A DNA stretch of 64,000 nucleotides from Humulus lupulus (Eukaryota; Streptophyta; Magnoliopsida; Rosales; Cannabaceae): NCBI RefSeq assembly GCF_963169125.1, contig NC_084797.1, positions 98,481,868 to 98,545,867 of the forward strand. Direction: 5' to 3'. Within the stretch, counting starts at the first letter, position 1. Each line of letters begins with the position of its first letter. Made by a program: the position numbers and the translations under genes. Below the pieces are notes generated by a model. It did no database searches and had not been told where the DNA came from. It saw nothing but the letters and a program-made list of their open reading frames with translations. This document shows, piece after piece, positions 20,410-33,789 of the stretch.

Positions 20410-22859
20410 CTAGCCAGCAACTGATGGTTGTAGGAGTGGTTGATTGCTTTGATACTGTTGTGGAGGCTGTTTTTGAGGAGGTTGTTGATGTTGTGGGTCA
20501 ATTGCCGGTTGTACATACCTCTTCAGATGAGCATTGTTTTTTCTAATGAGGAATTCTATTTCCTCCTTCAAGTGGTTACATTCATTAGTTTCGTGACCAT
20601 AATCATTGTGAAACTGATAGAACTTGGTCATATCCCATCTATTAACATCCTTCCTCATCGGTGGAGATCTTCTGAACGGTACGATGGCCTGTGTATCATT
20701 GAAAACTTCTGCTCAGGACTTCAAGAGGATGGTGTAAGTAGTAAACTTGGGTGCGTATTCTCAAGGTTTCGGCTGCTCGGTGGTTTAGGTTTCTTATTAT
20801 CATTCTGGTTACTGTTACCCACAACTTCGTTACCGTGTTTGCCGTTCTTGCCCCCATTATCCACCTTCCATTCAGCTTCCTCTAACTTGATAAATTCTTC
20901 TACCCTATCAAGGAATTCTTGAGTGGTGCGTGATGACTTCCTCTTCAAGCTACTCTAGAATAAAATTTTTACCTTGACTCCCGAATTGATGGCTATCAAC
21001 TTACCATCATCACTAAGGGACTTTACCTTGGTGGCCTCCCGCATAAAACGTTGAATGTACTCCTTCAAAGGTTCATTATCTTTATGTTTTATGTCCACCA
21101 GGTCATTTGGCTCAGCTGGAAGGGGCATTGCCGAGGAGAACTGAGAATAGAATAGGCGGACAAAAACATCCCATGACGTGATTGACCCTGGTGGTAACTT
21201 AAAAAACCACTGCTGGGAAAATTCTGACAGGGTGGCTAGGAAGATCCTGACCTGGCATCATCCTTAACTCCCTGTAAATCAGTTTGTAGTTCAAAGAGAT
21301 GGACATGAGATACTGGGTCCTCTAGCCTAGTATACATTTTCCATGTTGGAATTTTGAATTTGACAGGTATGGGCAACTGATTTATATGGTCAGAAAATGA
21401 GGAATCTCTTTGCCTGTCCCTTTCAATATCTGTTAACTTAGGGGCTGTCAAATCCCTTACTAGTCAGGTTAACAGATCCAGCTGGGCTTGGATGTTAGGG
21501 TCTGTAGTTGCCTGGGGCTGTACTGCATTGCAGACCTCATCCATTCTCAGGTCCTGAACAAGCTGAGGCGGAGCTATGTTGTTCGAATGCTGATTTTCCC
21601 TACTGCGGTTAAGAGCATCCCGAAGGTCATCACCTCCCATAGGACCCTTTCGATTGAAAATAGAGTTTGGCCAAGGCCTGCCCCCATCGTTTTGATTGTC
21701 TGCTCTCCCTGCTACTAGAGGTACTCCCTGGAATCCTTCACCTCGGGGTGGTTGGTTCTTAGGGATTTCCTGCCCTTATGGGACAAACGGGCCTTCGGGT
21801 TGGTTACCCCCTGTCCTCGGTTGTTCTGCTGGCGAACTTGGCTTGCTGCCTCATCATGGTCATTCCCATCAGCATTGTGGGGCCTGTATGTGCTACTAAA
21901 CTCCAGCTCATCTCTTCAGGACCTTGGTTGGTATTCTTGCTGTTGTCTGTACTGATCAGGTTGTTGTTGGTAGTTCTGGGGTTGACCACTCCTATTCTGT
22001 GCTGGCATTCAGTGTTGGCCATCCCTATCCGTAGCATCTGGATTTCATTCTCGGCCACTTCCTTGAGATATCGGCCAAAAATTCCCTGCTCAGTCCAGCC
22101 CCATGTAGTGCCCAGGAGGGACCTGTTCATCAGCTGGCAGGGGATGCCTATTATTGTTAGCTTGAGCCCCCCAACCAGATCGATGAGACCTAGTCAGACC
22201 ATGATTTCCTTGCTGGGGCCGAGTTTCTGGTCTGTGCATGACTCCATCACCGAACCCAAAGACAGGAGGGTGTCTCTGGTTATGGGCAGTAGTTCCAGCT
22301 GTAGTCCCCACACCTTGGGTTTGCTGCTGTTGCATGTAATTGTGAATAGACTCAACAACCTCTCTTGTTCGGCGTTCCATATCCTCTTGTAAGGCCTGTT
22401 TCTCCCATGCATGTCGATCCATTCATTCTTGAAAATCTCTCCTTTATTTTTCAATGGCTTCATTAAGGGCCTCCTACGTAGTGGCCTGCCCATGGTTCAT
22501 AGAGGCCAGTTGATCTTGCATCTGCCCAAAGACTTCCCTTATCTGATCAATCCCAGGGTTGAGTCCTTCAATATCTACGTGGGGCTCATATCGTCTAGGA
22601 ACTCCAGCTCTGGGTCCCTGTTGGTTCGCACCCTGCGCAGCAATTCCACCTGACGCTCCTACCTGAGTGATTCCAGCGGATGTAGTAGCCCCTTGTCCTG
22701 TTGTAGTGGGCCCAGCGGCTTGCTCCTAACACCAGATGGATTCCTAGGCGAAAAATCACTACGCTGCCCATTGAAATTGCTTATTGATGGGACTTGGTGA
22801 GAGACTTCAGCCTCGAGCTCTGGAGGCTCTTGGCTTGATCTTCTGGTTGAGACTACCAT
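20410..22859 (-). pseudogene. Tat-2 gag
   Basis: ATG at 22859 (MVVSTRRSSQEPPELEAEV). A charged, Gln-rich N-terminal region (RDWHAWEKQALQ-like text, YMQQQQTQGVGTT) leads to the capsid core near 20940-21450 (LPIPVKFKIPTWKMYTRLED, then SWDVFVRLFYSQFSSAMPL and LKEYIQRFMREATKV). The C-terminal zinc-like motif FYQFHNDYGHETNECNHLK is at about 20580. At least six stops or shifts occur. Confidence 0.82.
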
Positions 22860-22887
22860 CCTTGCAGCATGTGATTGTCTTGGGCTC

Positions 22888-22905
22888 TCAATGAAAGCAC
22901 CAAAA
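22888..22905 (-). other. Tat-2 primer binding site region
   Basis: Directly inside the 5' LTR the minus strand reads TTTTGGTGCTTTCATTGAGA. The same string occurs at the corresponding place in Tat-1 (8800-8819) and in altered form in Tat-3 (26491-26510). It is the expected position for tRNA priming; the tRNA species cannot be assigned by eye. Confidence 0.65.
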
Positions 22906-23684
22906 TGTTGACTGGTTTTTTGGTCAACTAACGCGGAGTTAAAATAATTAATTAGAGAGCTTTCATTCAGACAATCAATGAACCACAAATAAGCCAAGAA
23001 CCTAATAACTATGAGCAAAAAATGATAAAAGACACCATAAATTATAGAGGTTCAGCCCCAAGAAACGGTAATGATCTACTTCATCTTTATTTTGTAATGA
23101 TCTTTAAGGTTTACACAAAATGACTAGTGAAAACAGGTACGATTCTCAGTGTAAAAACAATACAGAATGGCAGAAATTGTTGCTAAGTGTTCCCAACAGG
23201 CTAGTCGGTATATTTTTGGTGTTGGTCGGTAGCAAAAAAAATCTAAACCCCCTCCACAGTGCTGGAAGACTTACATTTATAATGTCTCCAACACCTAGGC
23301 AGTTGCGCCTACACCGCAACTGCTGCAAAATATCCCTTCCTTTTCGCGGGTAGTTGTAGTCGTATTCTTCAGGAGTTTGACCGAGTTTTCAGGTGAACTG
23401 TTGGGTGTGAGGAGGATGTAACTGACTTCATTCGACCAGGTATACTGGGTTTCCTGGAGAGCATGCCGAACAGCCTCTTTTCTGGTAAGTATATTGCACA
23501 TCTGCTTTCCTAGTGAACATACTGCGAAGTAATTGTTATTCATTTTGTAAGTGTGCTCTCACCAGCTTGTTGGGCTGTTGGATGCCTATGCCACGTGTTA
23601 ATAATAAGATGACTTGTTCCCACAATATGATGCCATATTATCATCCTTCATGCCATGTCAGCTGTGTATATTTTTGGGATAACA
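22906..23684 (-). repeat. Tat-2 5' LTR (779 bp)
   Basis: Plus strand TGTTGACTGG to TTGGGATAACA, collinear with the 12065 copy. The terminal hairpin is at 22907-22928. It is followed by the resumed TEK3 LTR. Confidence 0.93.
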
Positions 23685-25364
23685 ATTTTGATACTCAGCA
23701 CGAGGCGATTCTAGTGAACAATTCAGTAGAAAGTCACAGCGGGGATTATACCCGGCTCGGGGCGAGCTTAGTTGTATTTTGGTAATTTGGTAAATTACCA
23801 GGATTTAGCGGGTAATGGAAATTAATTTGGTGAATATTTGGTTTGATGGATTTATTTGGGAATATGTGGGGTAATTTGAGATTAATGGGAGGTTATGTTA
23901 AAATGACAATTTTGCCCTTGGAGATGTCTTGAAGAGAAATAATAGGGCAAGGGTACATTGTTCTTTTTACCATGTGGCTAGTGTGATTTTTCTAAGGGTC
24001 AAGTGTTGATGCTATTCACTTTGTAGAGCCTCCTTAGTTTTCATTTTTGAACACTTTGGAAGAAAACTCAAGGGTACTCGCCAAGTTTGGATTTCTTGAG
24101 GAGATTGAAGGAGAATTGAAGCTTTATGGAGGATTAGGAGTTGTTGAGGATCTCCAATCAGCTTGGAAATTCGGAAGTTAGTGAGTAATCTCTTTCTTCT
24201 TAAGCTTTTGAGTTACTTTGAATTGGGTTTTTGGGTTTCGAGATAAGGGGCGCGATTGCACCAGTGCCCTGGAAACCCCAATTTTTCTGTGGGTGCGATT
24301 GCGCCAGCTACCACGAAAAGTTGTTTTCTTTTGAATTTTTGGAATGAGGTTCGGAGGCTTGGGAATCCATTTTTGGTGCCCGCTTGGGGGCTTGGGGAAC
24401 GTTTTTAGTACCCTGTTACATGGGACAAGGGTTCCAAGAGTTAGGTATTTGATTGGAACTTTGGAATATGGGGTTGGTTCTTGATGAATATATAATTATG
24501 TTGTGACTAGGGTTTCTGCAAGACTCAGGATAAGGATCGCGCTCGGGGTCGCTTCACCGTTCACGCATGACCTGAGGTAAGAAAATTGCACCCTGATTGT
24601 GATTAGGGCTTGGGCCCCTATTAACGAGCATGCTTATAATTATGCATGCGAATACCTGATTAAGAATACATGAATGTTATGTATCTGATTATGTGGTAAG
24701 TGAATTATATGTTTGATTGCTCCTGATTGGAATGCTCGACTTATGAGCCATGGTCGGCATCATGCGTGATGAACGCAGATCGCTATGGCTAGGCCACCCC
24801 TGTCGGATTCGGATGCCACTTGAATAAATAGAAGTGTGATATGCACTTGTGGGACTCTATGGTCACATACCTGGATAATGTGTCTGCTCGAGTACAGTTA
24901 TTACCGCTAAGAAAGCTGTTTATGTTTTGTTCACTATCTGAATGTACTTGATTAACTTTTCTAGTGGAGCCTTGGCTCACGGGTTCTATGTGGTGTAGGT
25001 AAGGGTAAGGAGAAGTTGGGCCAGCCATGAGTTGGAGAGTTTTAGGGGTGGCGTGTACATATGCATCCTGCTCGATTGCCACAGCCGGAATATCATAGAG
25101 GAACTAGGGTTGAACCCTATTTTTCCGCTTAGGCCAGCTTGTTTTGTAATCTTTAGAGTTGTAAATAACTTTTAAACTTCTATTTTGGGATCCCATGTAC
25201 AGACTAAAACTTTTAATGAAAGTGTTTACTCCTTTGACCAAAATCTTTAATACTTGAACCTTTAGTTACTTTAGTCACACGTTTAAGTCCAAATGACTCA
25301 TTTAACAAGTCCAACATTATTTTAAACACACGCTGTGACGGTCCTGGATTGGTAGGGCGTTACA

Positions 25365-25471
25365 ATAGTTCATTCTTACTTGCACTGAAATATGATTTAA
25401 TATTAGACTGTTGCTATTTGGCACCTTAAGACACCTAAGAGTGCATGAGGTGACTCCTTACAATTTGTTAG
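25365..25471. other. Short unassigned segment between TEK3 and Tat-3
   Basis: About 107 bp between the TEK3 LTR end and the Tat-3 LTR start, with no coding content or recognised repeat. It may be one of the few pieces of older host sequence in the window. Confidence 0.4.
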
Positions 25472-26488
25472 TGTTATCCATATTTTCCACCTTAGACATG
25501 TGGCATGGCCAAATGGGTTCCATGGGCTCTAAGGAGAGGCCCAGGCCCAACCAGGGCTCAGTGAATAATGAGCAACCAAATCCTGTCGGCCCAGACCATG
25601 TCGAGCCCAATAACTGGCAAGTAGCACGAGCATAGTAAAGGGGCCAAAATTGAGATAAGGGCCCAAACCACCTTCTTGGGCACACCTAATCTATATCCTC
25701 CGGGATGTAAATTATGGTGGTAGACGATCCATTTCGGGAAACAGATCCCATCTAGTGGGATCCAGGTGAGGTCTTCGGGTCCATTGCCATGCTCGAACCC
25801 GCCATCAAGATCTCTACCCTGGTAAATGAACCCGGGACTTGGTAAACGAACATGGACATTAGTAAATGAACCCATACCACATATCTTGGTAGAACAAGCC
25901 CAATTTTTCCGACAGCTGAAGTGTCCCCAAGAAATCCGACAGTTGGTCTCCCTAACTAACCTACAGAATGGGGTACGCACGAAACGTACAATGTTCCTAG
26001 GAAATTGTACTGCCACTACTCTGATAGATCCTATCCCAAGGATCCCCTTGGTAGCCCACACGGTTCAGTTTGTGCCAACATACAAAGGGTAGCTGCAAGG
26101 CTCTACCATGCCTAAGCCATCCCGATGGGCCTAGAATAACAAACTTTAATCACGTTACATTCTTATATTATGGATCCATTAGTGAGCACTTATAATTATA
26201 TCCTTATTGGGCCCGGATTAGTCCAGGCCAAGTCACATGACAACCTATAAATAGGGTCACTCGTGCACTGTAGTGAAGGGCCCAATTTTCACTTGTATGC
26301 AAAAACCCTGCTGAACTTGCAGAAAGCTTCCATTATTAAACTCTCTAAAGCCTAATACTAGTGACTCATGGACTAAGGCTCATTAACGCCCCAACCACGT
26401 AAAAACTATGATGTTATTAATTTCTTAGCCATTCTTCCTAGCTTTCATTTCTCAATATATTTATAGTTTCTGAAAAACTCGGTAAACA
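25472..26488 (+). repeat. Tat-3 5' LTR (1017 bp)
   Basis: Begins TGTTATCCATATTTTCC and ends CTCGGTAAACA. The 3' end is a 22-nt hairpin (26466-26487). Start and end closely match the reverse complement of solo LTR D (38515-39401), so D belongs to the same or a sister family. A TATA box TATAAATAG is at 26246. Confidence 0.82.
26246..26254 (+). promoter_or_regulatory. TATA box of Tat-3 LTR
   Basis: CTATAAATAGGG is a near-ideal plant TATA box, about 240 bp before the LTR end. Transcription of the element RNA would start about 30 bp downstream. Confidence 0.65.
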
Positions 26489-26548
26489 TATTGTTGTTTT
26501 CATTGAGAGCTTGAAGAAATCTTGAATCAATCTTTGTCATCTACGAAG

Positions 26549-27117
26549 ATGGTGAACACTAGACATATCGTGTTTGATCCCACTCACCAGCAACAACAAG
26601 ACAATGGAGAACCATTGCAAAACCACCAACTTCCTCAAGACCAACCATAGGATGTGCCTTATCATGGACCTCTGCTTGACGACTCCCATAATTTTGGAGA
26701 AGGGGATGAATATGATGAAGACTATTACGATGAATATACAGAGGGGTATGAAGACCACGAGGCAGAGAATCCTGTTGATCATGGCGAGAATGATGTGGAA
26801 CCTGAAAAGGAAGATCCAGAAGTGGTCTGCTTGAGGCAACATGTCCTTGACCACGAAGCAAGGATTGTGTAACAGAAAGAGACCACCCACCAAATGCAAG
26901 AGTCCCTCCTGGCTCTTCAAGCTATTATTTCTGCTCAAGGATTTATAGCCAATCCCTCATCCGTTCCTCCCCCAGGAACACAGGCGTCTGTCCCACCTAC
27001 AGGGATTGGTGTACCCAACAACGCTACAACCCCTATTCCTCCTCCGGGACGATCACCTTATCCCGCAGCCGGTCCATCTAATCCAACTCAAGAAAAAGGG
27101 AAAGCCAAAGTGGCCGA
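26549..27117 (+). pseudogene. Tat-3 gag, N-terminal part
   Basis: ATG at 26549 (MVNTRHIVFDPTHQQQQDN) about 60 bp after the LTR. An acidic segment (FGEGDEYDEDYYDEYTEGYE) is followed by a Pro-rich stretch (PPPGTQASVPPTGIGVP) and KGKAKVAD at the copia insertion point. Stops lie near 26648 and 26870. Confidence 0.8.
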
Positions 27118-29355
27118 TGTTAGGAATAGTTCCCTTAAAGCAATTGTAGTTGACAAATGTGTTAAATGAAATAAATAATTGAATTGAATTGAATTATAAT
27201 ATATATAGACTATGTTCGATATTATATTGATAATATTAATTAAATATCATAAAATTCTAAAGTTTATCTATGTAGTATTAATCTCATATTGGTATGATAT
27301 GATGAAGATTAAGATAATAAACTTAAAACAGTTTGCAGTAAAATAAAGTTATGAAATCTATAGATAAATTACTACTAGTATGGTCCACTAGTATTATGAA
27401 TACATGCGACCTAGATCCGTGTTACTAGTGTAGTAGGACACTTTAGTTGAGGTACTTTGCATGATGAGAGTATGTAGAATTGGACCAGATGTGATTTGTT
27501 AATACTTGTTTAAACACCGTTAATATATTAATTGAACACATCAAACGATGATCATATACACGATGATCTTAATCCTAAGGTTGCTATGAACTCCTATATA
27601 TGTCATCTGATCCTTTGATTCATGTGTTAAGATTTGTCAGAATGATCAGGCTAAGAACAATTATTTTGGGGACTCAGTGATGTATATGGCTGGGGACGTA
27701 GTTTAACAGATATGGAATCTATACGTTCTTATAGATTGAATAATGGTTCCCTATCGGGTTGGATTTTGAATTTAAAAAGGTTATGAGCGCTCACGTTGCA
27801 AACTTGTTGTGACACAACCTTCACTAGAAAAGTCAATGGTACTCTAGGAACAAGATATAGCTAATAGGGTAAAACGATAATTTTATCAACTTTTAATTAT
27901 GTACCATTAATAGAGGATTAATGTTGTATGTAATGATTATATCAATGGACACTTTATTCTTTCATAAAATACTCAGTAAGTAAATATGTGTAATTATCAA
28001 GAGTTAAATCTCATATTTATAGTGGAGTAATCATGAGAGTAATATATATGATTATTTAATTAAAGAGCTTTGATTAATAATGTAATATTTATTGGAGCTT
28101 GATATCATATGTCCATAGGTCCCCAGGGTGGCTCTATCAACACCATATCAAGGTAAGAGTTGATACAATGGTATAACTGTAATTTGGGAATTTGAGAATA
28201 ATTTTATTCTTCGGGTCAAGTATGCAATTATATGATAATTGAGGTTGAATAATTAATTATTAATTTTTGAAAATATATTTATTAATTTAAATATATAAAA
28301 TTTTCAATTTCATATATATAAATAAATTAATTAATTATTTTATTGAGCGAGAGAAAATAAAATTGGTAAGTCAAAAATAGTTTTTGATTTATTTAATTAA
28401 TAAAGATAATGAAAATGATGATCATAAATTTGAATTTTGAATTTTGAATTTTGAATTTAAAATTTAAATTTTGAAATACGGTTGTCATTTTTTCTTTAAA
28501 AAGATTAACACCTTATTTTGAGGGAGATTGATTTTAATTAAACAAAAGAAAAATGCAAAATCCGTGAAAGGGGAATATTGGGTCACGCATGACATAGTCG
28601 AGAGACTGTGCCATGCGTGTACCACATATACTGATATTGTATCAGTGTAGTTTTTATTTTATTTATTTAATTATTTAATAATTTGAAAATACTTTTTTTT
28701 TTAAAATTTGGTAAGTTAGATATTTGCCTAAATCAAATCATATCATCATTATGATATTTTATTATATTACTATTATTATTAGCAATAATAATGTAATAAA
28801 AATATCTCTATATCTATGATATAGAATAAAGAGAATATAACATACACAACAATACAGATATAATTCAGAATAGTTCTCAGAGTTTTTTGTCAGACAAAAC
28901 TCTTTCTTTTTCTTCTTTATTCTAGGCATTCACAGACCATAATCCAAGTTTTCATGTGTTGAGAAATACTTGTGATTCCTAAAATTGCAAACCCATGTTC
29001 TCTATGTGCCCACACATATCTTGAGGTGTAGAGAACACTCCAGAAAATTGTGGTTTGAGTGCTTAAAGCTCTAAACAGGAAGATCGATAAATATATGAAA
29101 AGACTCAAGGACGCTTGATGGGCTTTAAGTGGTAGAAGTTCATGTCCTTGTATGTTTATATGTCATATATAAATATATTGTATATTTAATTATTTTTTGC
29201 ATGGTTAATAATATTGTATGTTAATATTTCTGGATTGTTTTCTTGTTCATATAAATTGTTTATATGAGTGATAATTTTTTTTTATTGTTGTTGTTCCTTA
29301 AAACAATCGGCCCACCACGCCAATTTCGCTGCGTGCTCTGATTATTTTTCCAATA
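27118..29355 (+). repeat. copia 5' LTR (2238 bp)
   Basis: TGTTAGGAATAG to TTTTTCCAATA, AT-rich, collinear with the 3' LTR. It includes a (GAATTTT)n run near 28432-28470. Many substitutions and small indels separate the two LTRs, so the insertion is old. Confidence 0.9.
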
Positions 29356-29372
29356 ATTGGTACTGGAGCAGG
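29356..29372 (+). other. copia primer binding site (degenerate)
   Basis: ATTGGTACTGGAGCAGG follows the LTR. It resembles the iMet-type TGGTATCAGAGC with changes in the middle, consistent with decay or a variant primer site. Confidence 0.55.
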
Positions 29373-31489
29373 TCATTAATCAATACATATTATTAATTTC
29401 TGTTTGGGGTTATATGCATTATTATATTATATGTGATATATGTTTGAATGGATGGATGTTTATTTATATGATGATAAATTCACAAGGGTTGTTTATAATG
29501 GTGCTTTTGGTTTTAGGAATTGTTCTTAAAATTTCTATATGAAAAATGTAAGCCATTTTGGGGCATAGGAATTTTGTAATTTTTTGTTTAAAAATTTTGG
29601 GTAAAATTTTGTTGAAGCTCAAGCCCTGAGCCCCGAGCCCGAGCTGTAAGCTGTGCTAGCCAGCCCGTTCGTGCCTGCCAGGCACTGTGCCTGTATGTTG
29701 CCCAGTTCGTGCCCCTGCGCCCAGCTGTGCCCCTGTGCACCAGCCACACGCCCAGTCATGCTGCCCAGCCAGCATGCCCATGCACTTGTAGCTGCGCATC
29801 CCTGCCGCATCGAGCCAGGCCAGCATGTGCCCCACCCGCTCCTCCAGCCGTCAGACCACCCTCCCAGCCGATGCACCTTTCGTACAACCTATGGTTTGTA
29901 TCAAACAAACCCTAGTATGTTGTTACCATAATTATTTTTAACTATTTATTTAATTAAACATTAGAAATTAAATTAAAATTGTTTTAATTTGGAAATTTCT
30001 TTAATTGAAATAATGTTGATTATTTTTCTTAATTAAAAATGTTTTAATCGTTATCTTCCATAGTTAAAGTTGTTTTAATTAAAATATCCAAAATTAAAAT
30101 TATCTTGAATTTTAATTTATTAAAATTAAATTGTTTAATTTTATTATTGAATTATATTACCCAAATTGAAATTGGGCCTTAGAGACTTTTGGGTGTTAAA
30201 ACTCAAAGTTTAATTATTTTAAAAGTTTGTTTAAAATAATTTAAAAGTTGTATAATTTAAAATGGATATGGAAAAAGGGTGACATTGGCTCAACAAGACT
30301 ACATCTCAAGGTTGAAGATCAAAGTGTTCTTTATCATGCCTTAGTTAGTCTAGGTTACATTTTCAAGTATAATTTTGCAAGTGTTGTAATTTTTTCTAGA
30401 AATACCCAAAAATTACCATACCCGCTTTTATGTACTTATTATAAATGTTTGAATGTGATTAAAATATTTAATATTTTGTCATGCATTATAACATGACATT
30501 AATATACCCACACAGTATGCAACTAGCATGCATTACATTTGTGTAGAAACATGATATTATGAACGTCCTATAATTTTTTTATATGTCTATATTTGATAAT
30601 TCATATAATAATAAATTTAGTCTTAATTAGTTAAGATGGTAAATCAAAATTAAAGTTGTTTAATTTGTTGTTTTAATAAAAAAATGTTTTATTAAAATAA
30701 AAATGTTATTCTCTTAATTAAAGCAAATTAGAATTAAAATTAATGGCACAATTTTGTTTTGTTTTGCTTAATTGGATTAGTAATTATTAGAATATCATTT
30801 GGTAAAAATAATTAAATTTATTTTTACAACTAAATTAAAAAAAATATTGATTTTGTGAAAAACACACTTTTCCAAAATAGCGAGTGGGAGATGGAGTTAT
30901 GACAATAAGTCCCATGGTCTCCATTATTGGTTGAACACCGAAAGGCATAGGAAGGGCCTCGTGTCACCTCCGTTTGCGGCCTCCCTAAGGAAAGGCTTCT
31001 GAATATGTTTACTTTATCTCAAGGTTGACTTCTCTTATGAGAATATATATAGTGATGTATTTCAAGTTTGACTAACCCTAAGGCACACTCTTGAGTTAAG
31101 TCATTGATTGAAAATAATGGGTTACACTCCAAAGGTGTATCTAGGCTTTCGAGCACGACTAGTGCATCTTGACCAAACTAGCAATAGTTCATAAGTCAAA
31201 AGAGAAAAATGTGTTTTTAAGTTTTCACTTATGATATTGAGATTTGTGTCAAAATTAATTTGGAGTTAGTCTGACCTACCCTAAGGCGATCCATTAACTT
31301 TTCAAATTAATTTATCGTGGATTAGTGTATATATATATTTTTTGTGTTTTTATATGTTGCATTCATGCATCATATTTACTTTTCCAAATAAAATTTTATA
31401 TTTATTATATGTTTTAATTCATTATATTTAATTTGTTCATTTCAAGAAACAATGATTAATTCTCTTAATTCTGATCATGTACTTTAAAA
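29373..31489 (+). other. copia leader, with GC-rich island 29610-29890
   Basis: No convincing protein-coding gene. Most is AT-rich. An island of about 280 bp at 29610-29890 is GC-rich, with recurring GCCCAGC/CCTGC words and open frames on both strands that look compositional. The block at 30880-31200 is of average composition but also has no long frame. Confidence 0.5.
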
Positions 31490-31890
31490 TTTCAGAAATC
31501 AAACCTACCTCATTGACAAACTCTTGGAAAAGATTTCATTTAATCTTAACCACATGAGAAGATGGTACGATGGGATTCATATTGTCTTCAGAACACAAAA
31601 CCTGTATGGAGCGATCTATGATCTACCACTAGAGGTTCCAAACTTTTCATCCAACTTTGATGAACACGAAAAATATGGTGAATGAATGAGATCGAATCAC
31701 CTGACACGTCAATGCATGTTATCAACCATGCATGGTGACATTAAATAAAAATATATGGTTATTGAAACTGCATACGAGATGCGGGCCATGATAAATGATG
31801 ATACTATAACACATGCTCAATTTTTGAAATACGGTGTAAATTTGATTTACTCAAAAAAATCTTCTTTAATATTTTTGAATGCTTGATTCA
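31490..31890 (+). pseudogene. Degraded gag-like fragment of copia element
   Basis: The broken plus frame includes PNFSSNFDEHEKYGE followed, after a stop, by MRSNHLTRQCMLSTMHGDI and YMVIETAYEMRAM. Spacing and the hydrophobic pattern resemble a copia capsid N-terminal region, but similarity is weak and I rely mainly on position. Confidence 0.4.
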
Positions 31891-33789
31891 AAATTATGCC
31901 ACTAATAATATTTTTCATATGTTCTTGTTTTTCAGGGATGCAGAAATCTTTTGAGAAAAAGAGTAGTTGCATTGAAACCAAAGCAAAGAGGAAATGATGA
32001 AGACAATTGAATAAGGAAAAGATTAGTTTAGAAATTTATTTTGTTTAGTTTAAAATAATTTAAATGTTTGTCATTTTGAAATAGTTGATTTTCATTATGA
32101 AAGAAATTAATAAGTTCTTTTTTCTTTAAAGTAGTTCTAGAATTCTTTCTAGAAACTATGTTTTGGATTCCTTTATTTGATGAATGGACAAGTTTAATAT
32201 TTCTTTTGAATAATAAAGTCAGTTGTTATTTTTGAAATATACTTGTTGCACCTATTTCATCAATGAGCATAAATGGTAATTATGAATTATTTATTATTGT
32301 GCAAATCATAGATTTAATAAGATATCTTATTCCAACCACAATTAAGTGAAACACATAACATGTAATTAATTAGACACATAAAACAAATAAAAGATAGTCT
32401 TTTATTGCAAACATTCAATGGTTCTCTCCCTGTTTATATAGTTGATTAATTAAAGTTAACCAAAAGACCTTTCTCTAATAAATGCTAAAAAATCACATAA
32501 TCGTTCAGCTAATACATAGAGATGTATGTTGAACCTTTTAATGTTCTTAGCTAATAGAGATAATAAATAGTTAGTCAATATTGATTGACATTTATTTTAG
32601 ATATGTTTAACTTTGATCAAATGCAAAGAATTTTTTTAGAGTTTTTCATGCAACATTCAAAGTAAAGTCACTTAGAGACTTGTTTGATTTGATCAAAAGG
32701 AAGTCTAAACTCGAATTTGGAATTCAAGTAATTTGCAAGTGAACTTGGAATTCAAACCCAACTCACATACAACTAGAATGCTAAGCAAAATTAGTATTTT
32801 GGAAATGAAATATAATCATATTAGATACGATTAAATAGATAATGAGCAATCATTATCGTCTTTATTATTTCTATAATTTTCACACTTGTTATACTTTGTA
32901 CATGTTTGATTGTACAACATCAAAGACTTAGAAGTTGGGATTCACAAGTGGTTATGTGAATAAATTGAAAATTTTCCATGAAGTCATTTAGTGAAACAGT
33001 TTAACAATCATAAAAGATTACAAAAGAGTTTGTATTTATTTAATGCTACTTTAATGAAGCATGATTATTATAATCACTGTATTTTCTAGTTAAGTTAAAC
33101 TAGAAATAATGACTGCAAGTCAAGCACGCAAGTTACTGATAATTAAACAATGATATAACCAAAGAATATCACAAATTCTGTAAAGCATTGTTGTAGTGGG
33201 AGTGTTAGTAACTACTCCATTAAAAATGTAAAGATAGTTAAATTTTGTGTAATATAATCTAACTATACTTCATTCACATACTAGTATATGAAATGAAAAA
33301 GTTTTTACAGAAAACAATGGTTGAAACACCATGAATCTATAAATGGAATTTGGAATTCTATGTCATCTGGATTCTTGAACATCTAACTAAAGTTCATTGA
33401 ACTTCAGTTGGAAAGAGGATATTCAAGATGAAGAGGAGAACAGAGGAAAGTACAGACTTTTTAAATTATTTTAATAGCCTAAGGCTATGAACAAAAAGAG
33501 AAATTTATTACTTGAATAAATATCTTCTATTGTGACCAAACTTGAATCTGTTTACGTACTCTTATCTACTGCTTTATGCATGAATCATGAGATTAATTTA
33601 AATAGATGTCTAAGTAGTCTTTACTGAATGGCTGACATGACAAAATCATTTGAAGATCTCGACCAGAAAGATTATGTTGTGATTCTTATTCTTAATATTG
33701 AAAAGGTTCTAATCATTTTGAATGATGTAAAGATGTCGTCAATAGGAAAGAAATTGTTAGCTGAATGTTTCTAAATATTAAATTTAGAA
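31891..33789 (+). other. Decayed copia internal region
   Basis: AT-rich sequence without frames longer than a few dozen codons. By position it should hold zinc knuckle, protease, integrase and most of RT, but the span is too short for all of them, so large deletions are likely. Nothing else is recognised. Confidence 0.45.

Larger units (their letters stand above)
12065..23684 (-). mobile_element. Tat-2: near-complete Ty3/gypsy Tat-type element
   Basis: LTRs of 778 bp (12065-12842) and 779 bp (22906-23684) flank a minus-strand gag-pol and a plus-strand antisense gene. The flanking target sequences ATTGT (12060-12064) and ATTTT (23685-23689) differ by one base. RT with ACIDFTDLNKACPKD, two RNase H regions and an antisense gene are hallmarks of the Tat group. 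The LTRs differ at roughly 15-20 sites in the first 280 bases by eye, so this is an old insertion. Pol has many stops and frameshifts. Confidence 0.93.
11787..25364 (+). repeat. TEK3 3' LTR, split by Tat-2 (11787-12064 and 23690-25364)
   Basis: The LTR starts TGTAACGTTCC, is interrupted at 12064 by Tat-2, resumes at 23690 with the expected ACTCAGCACGAGGCGA region, and ends TAGGGCGTTACA at 25364. Joined length is about 1.95 kb. It carries the conserved splice-donor-like motif at 24575 and the GGCTCACGGGTTCTATGTGG box at 24974. Confidence 0.88.

Noticed and set aside
25558..26061. 167-codon open frame on the minus strand
   Set aside because: It lies across the Tat-3 LTR, antisense to its TATA box side, shows no domain, and is best explained as a chance frame.
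29619..29931. Cys/Pro-rich small proteins on both strands
   Set aside because: The frames are a product of the GC-rich island; no start context, no family resemblance and low-complexity residues.
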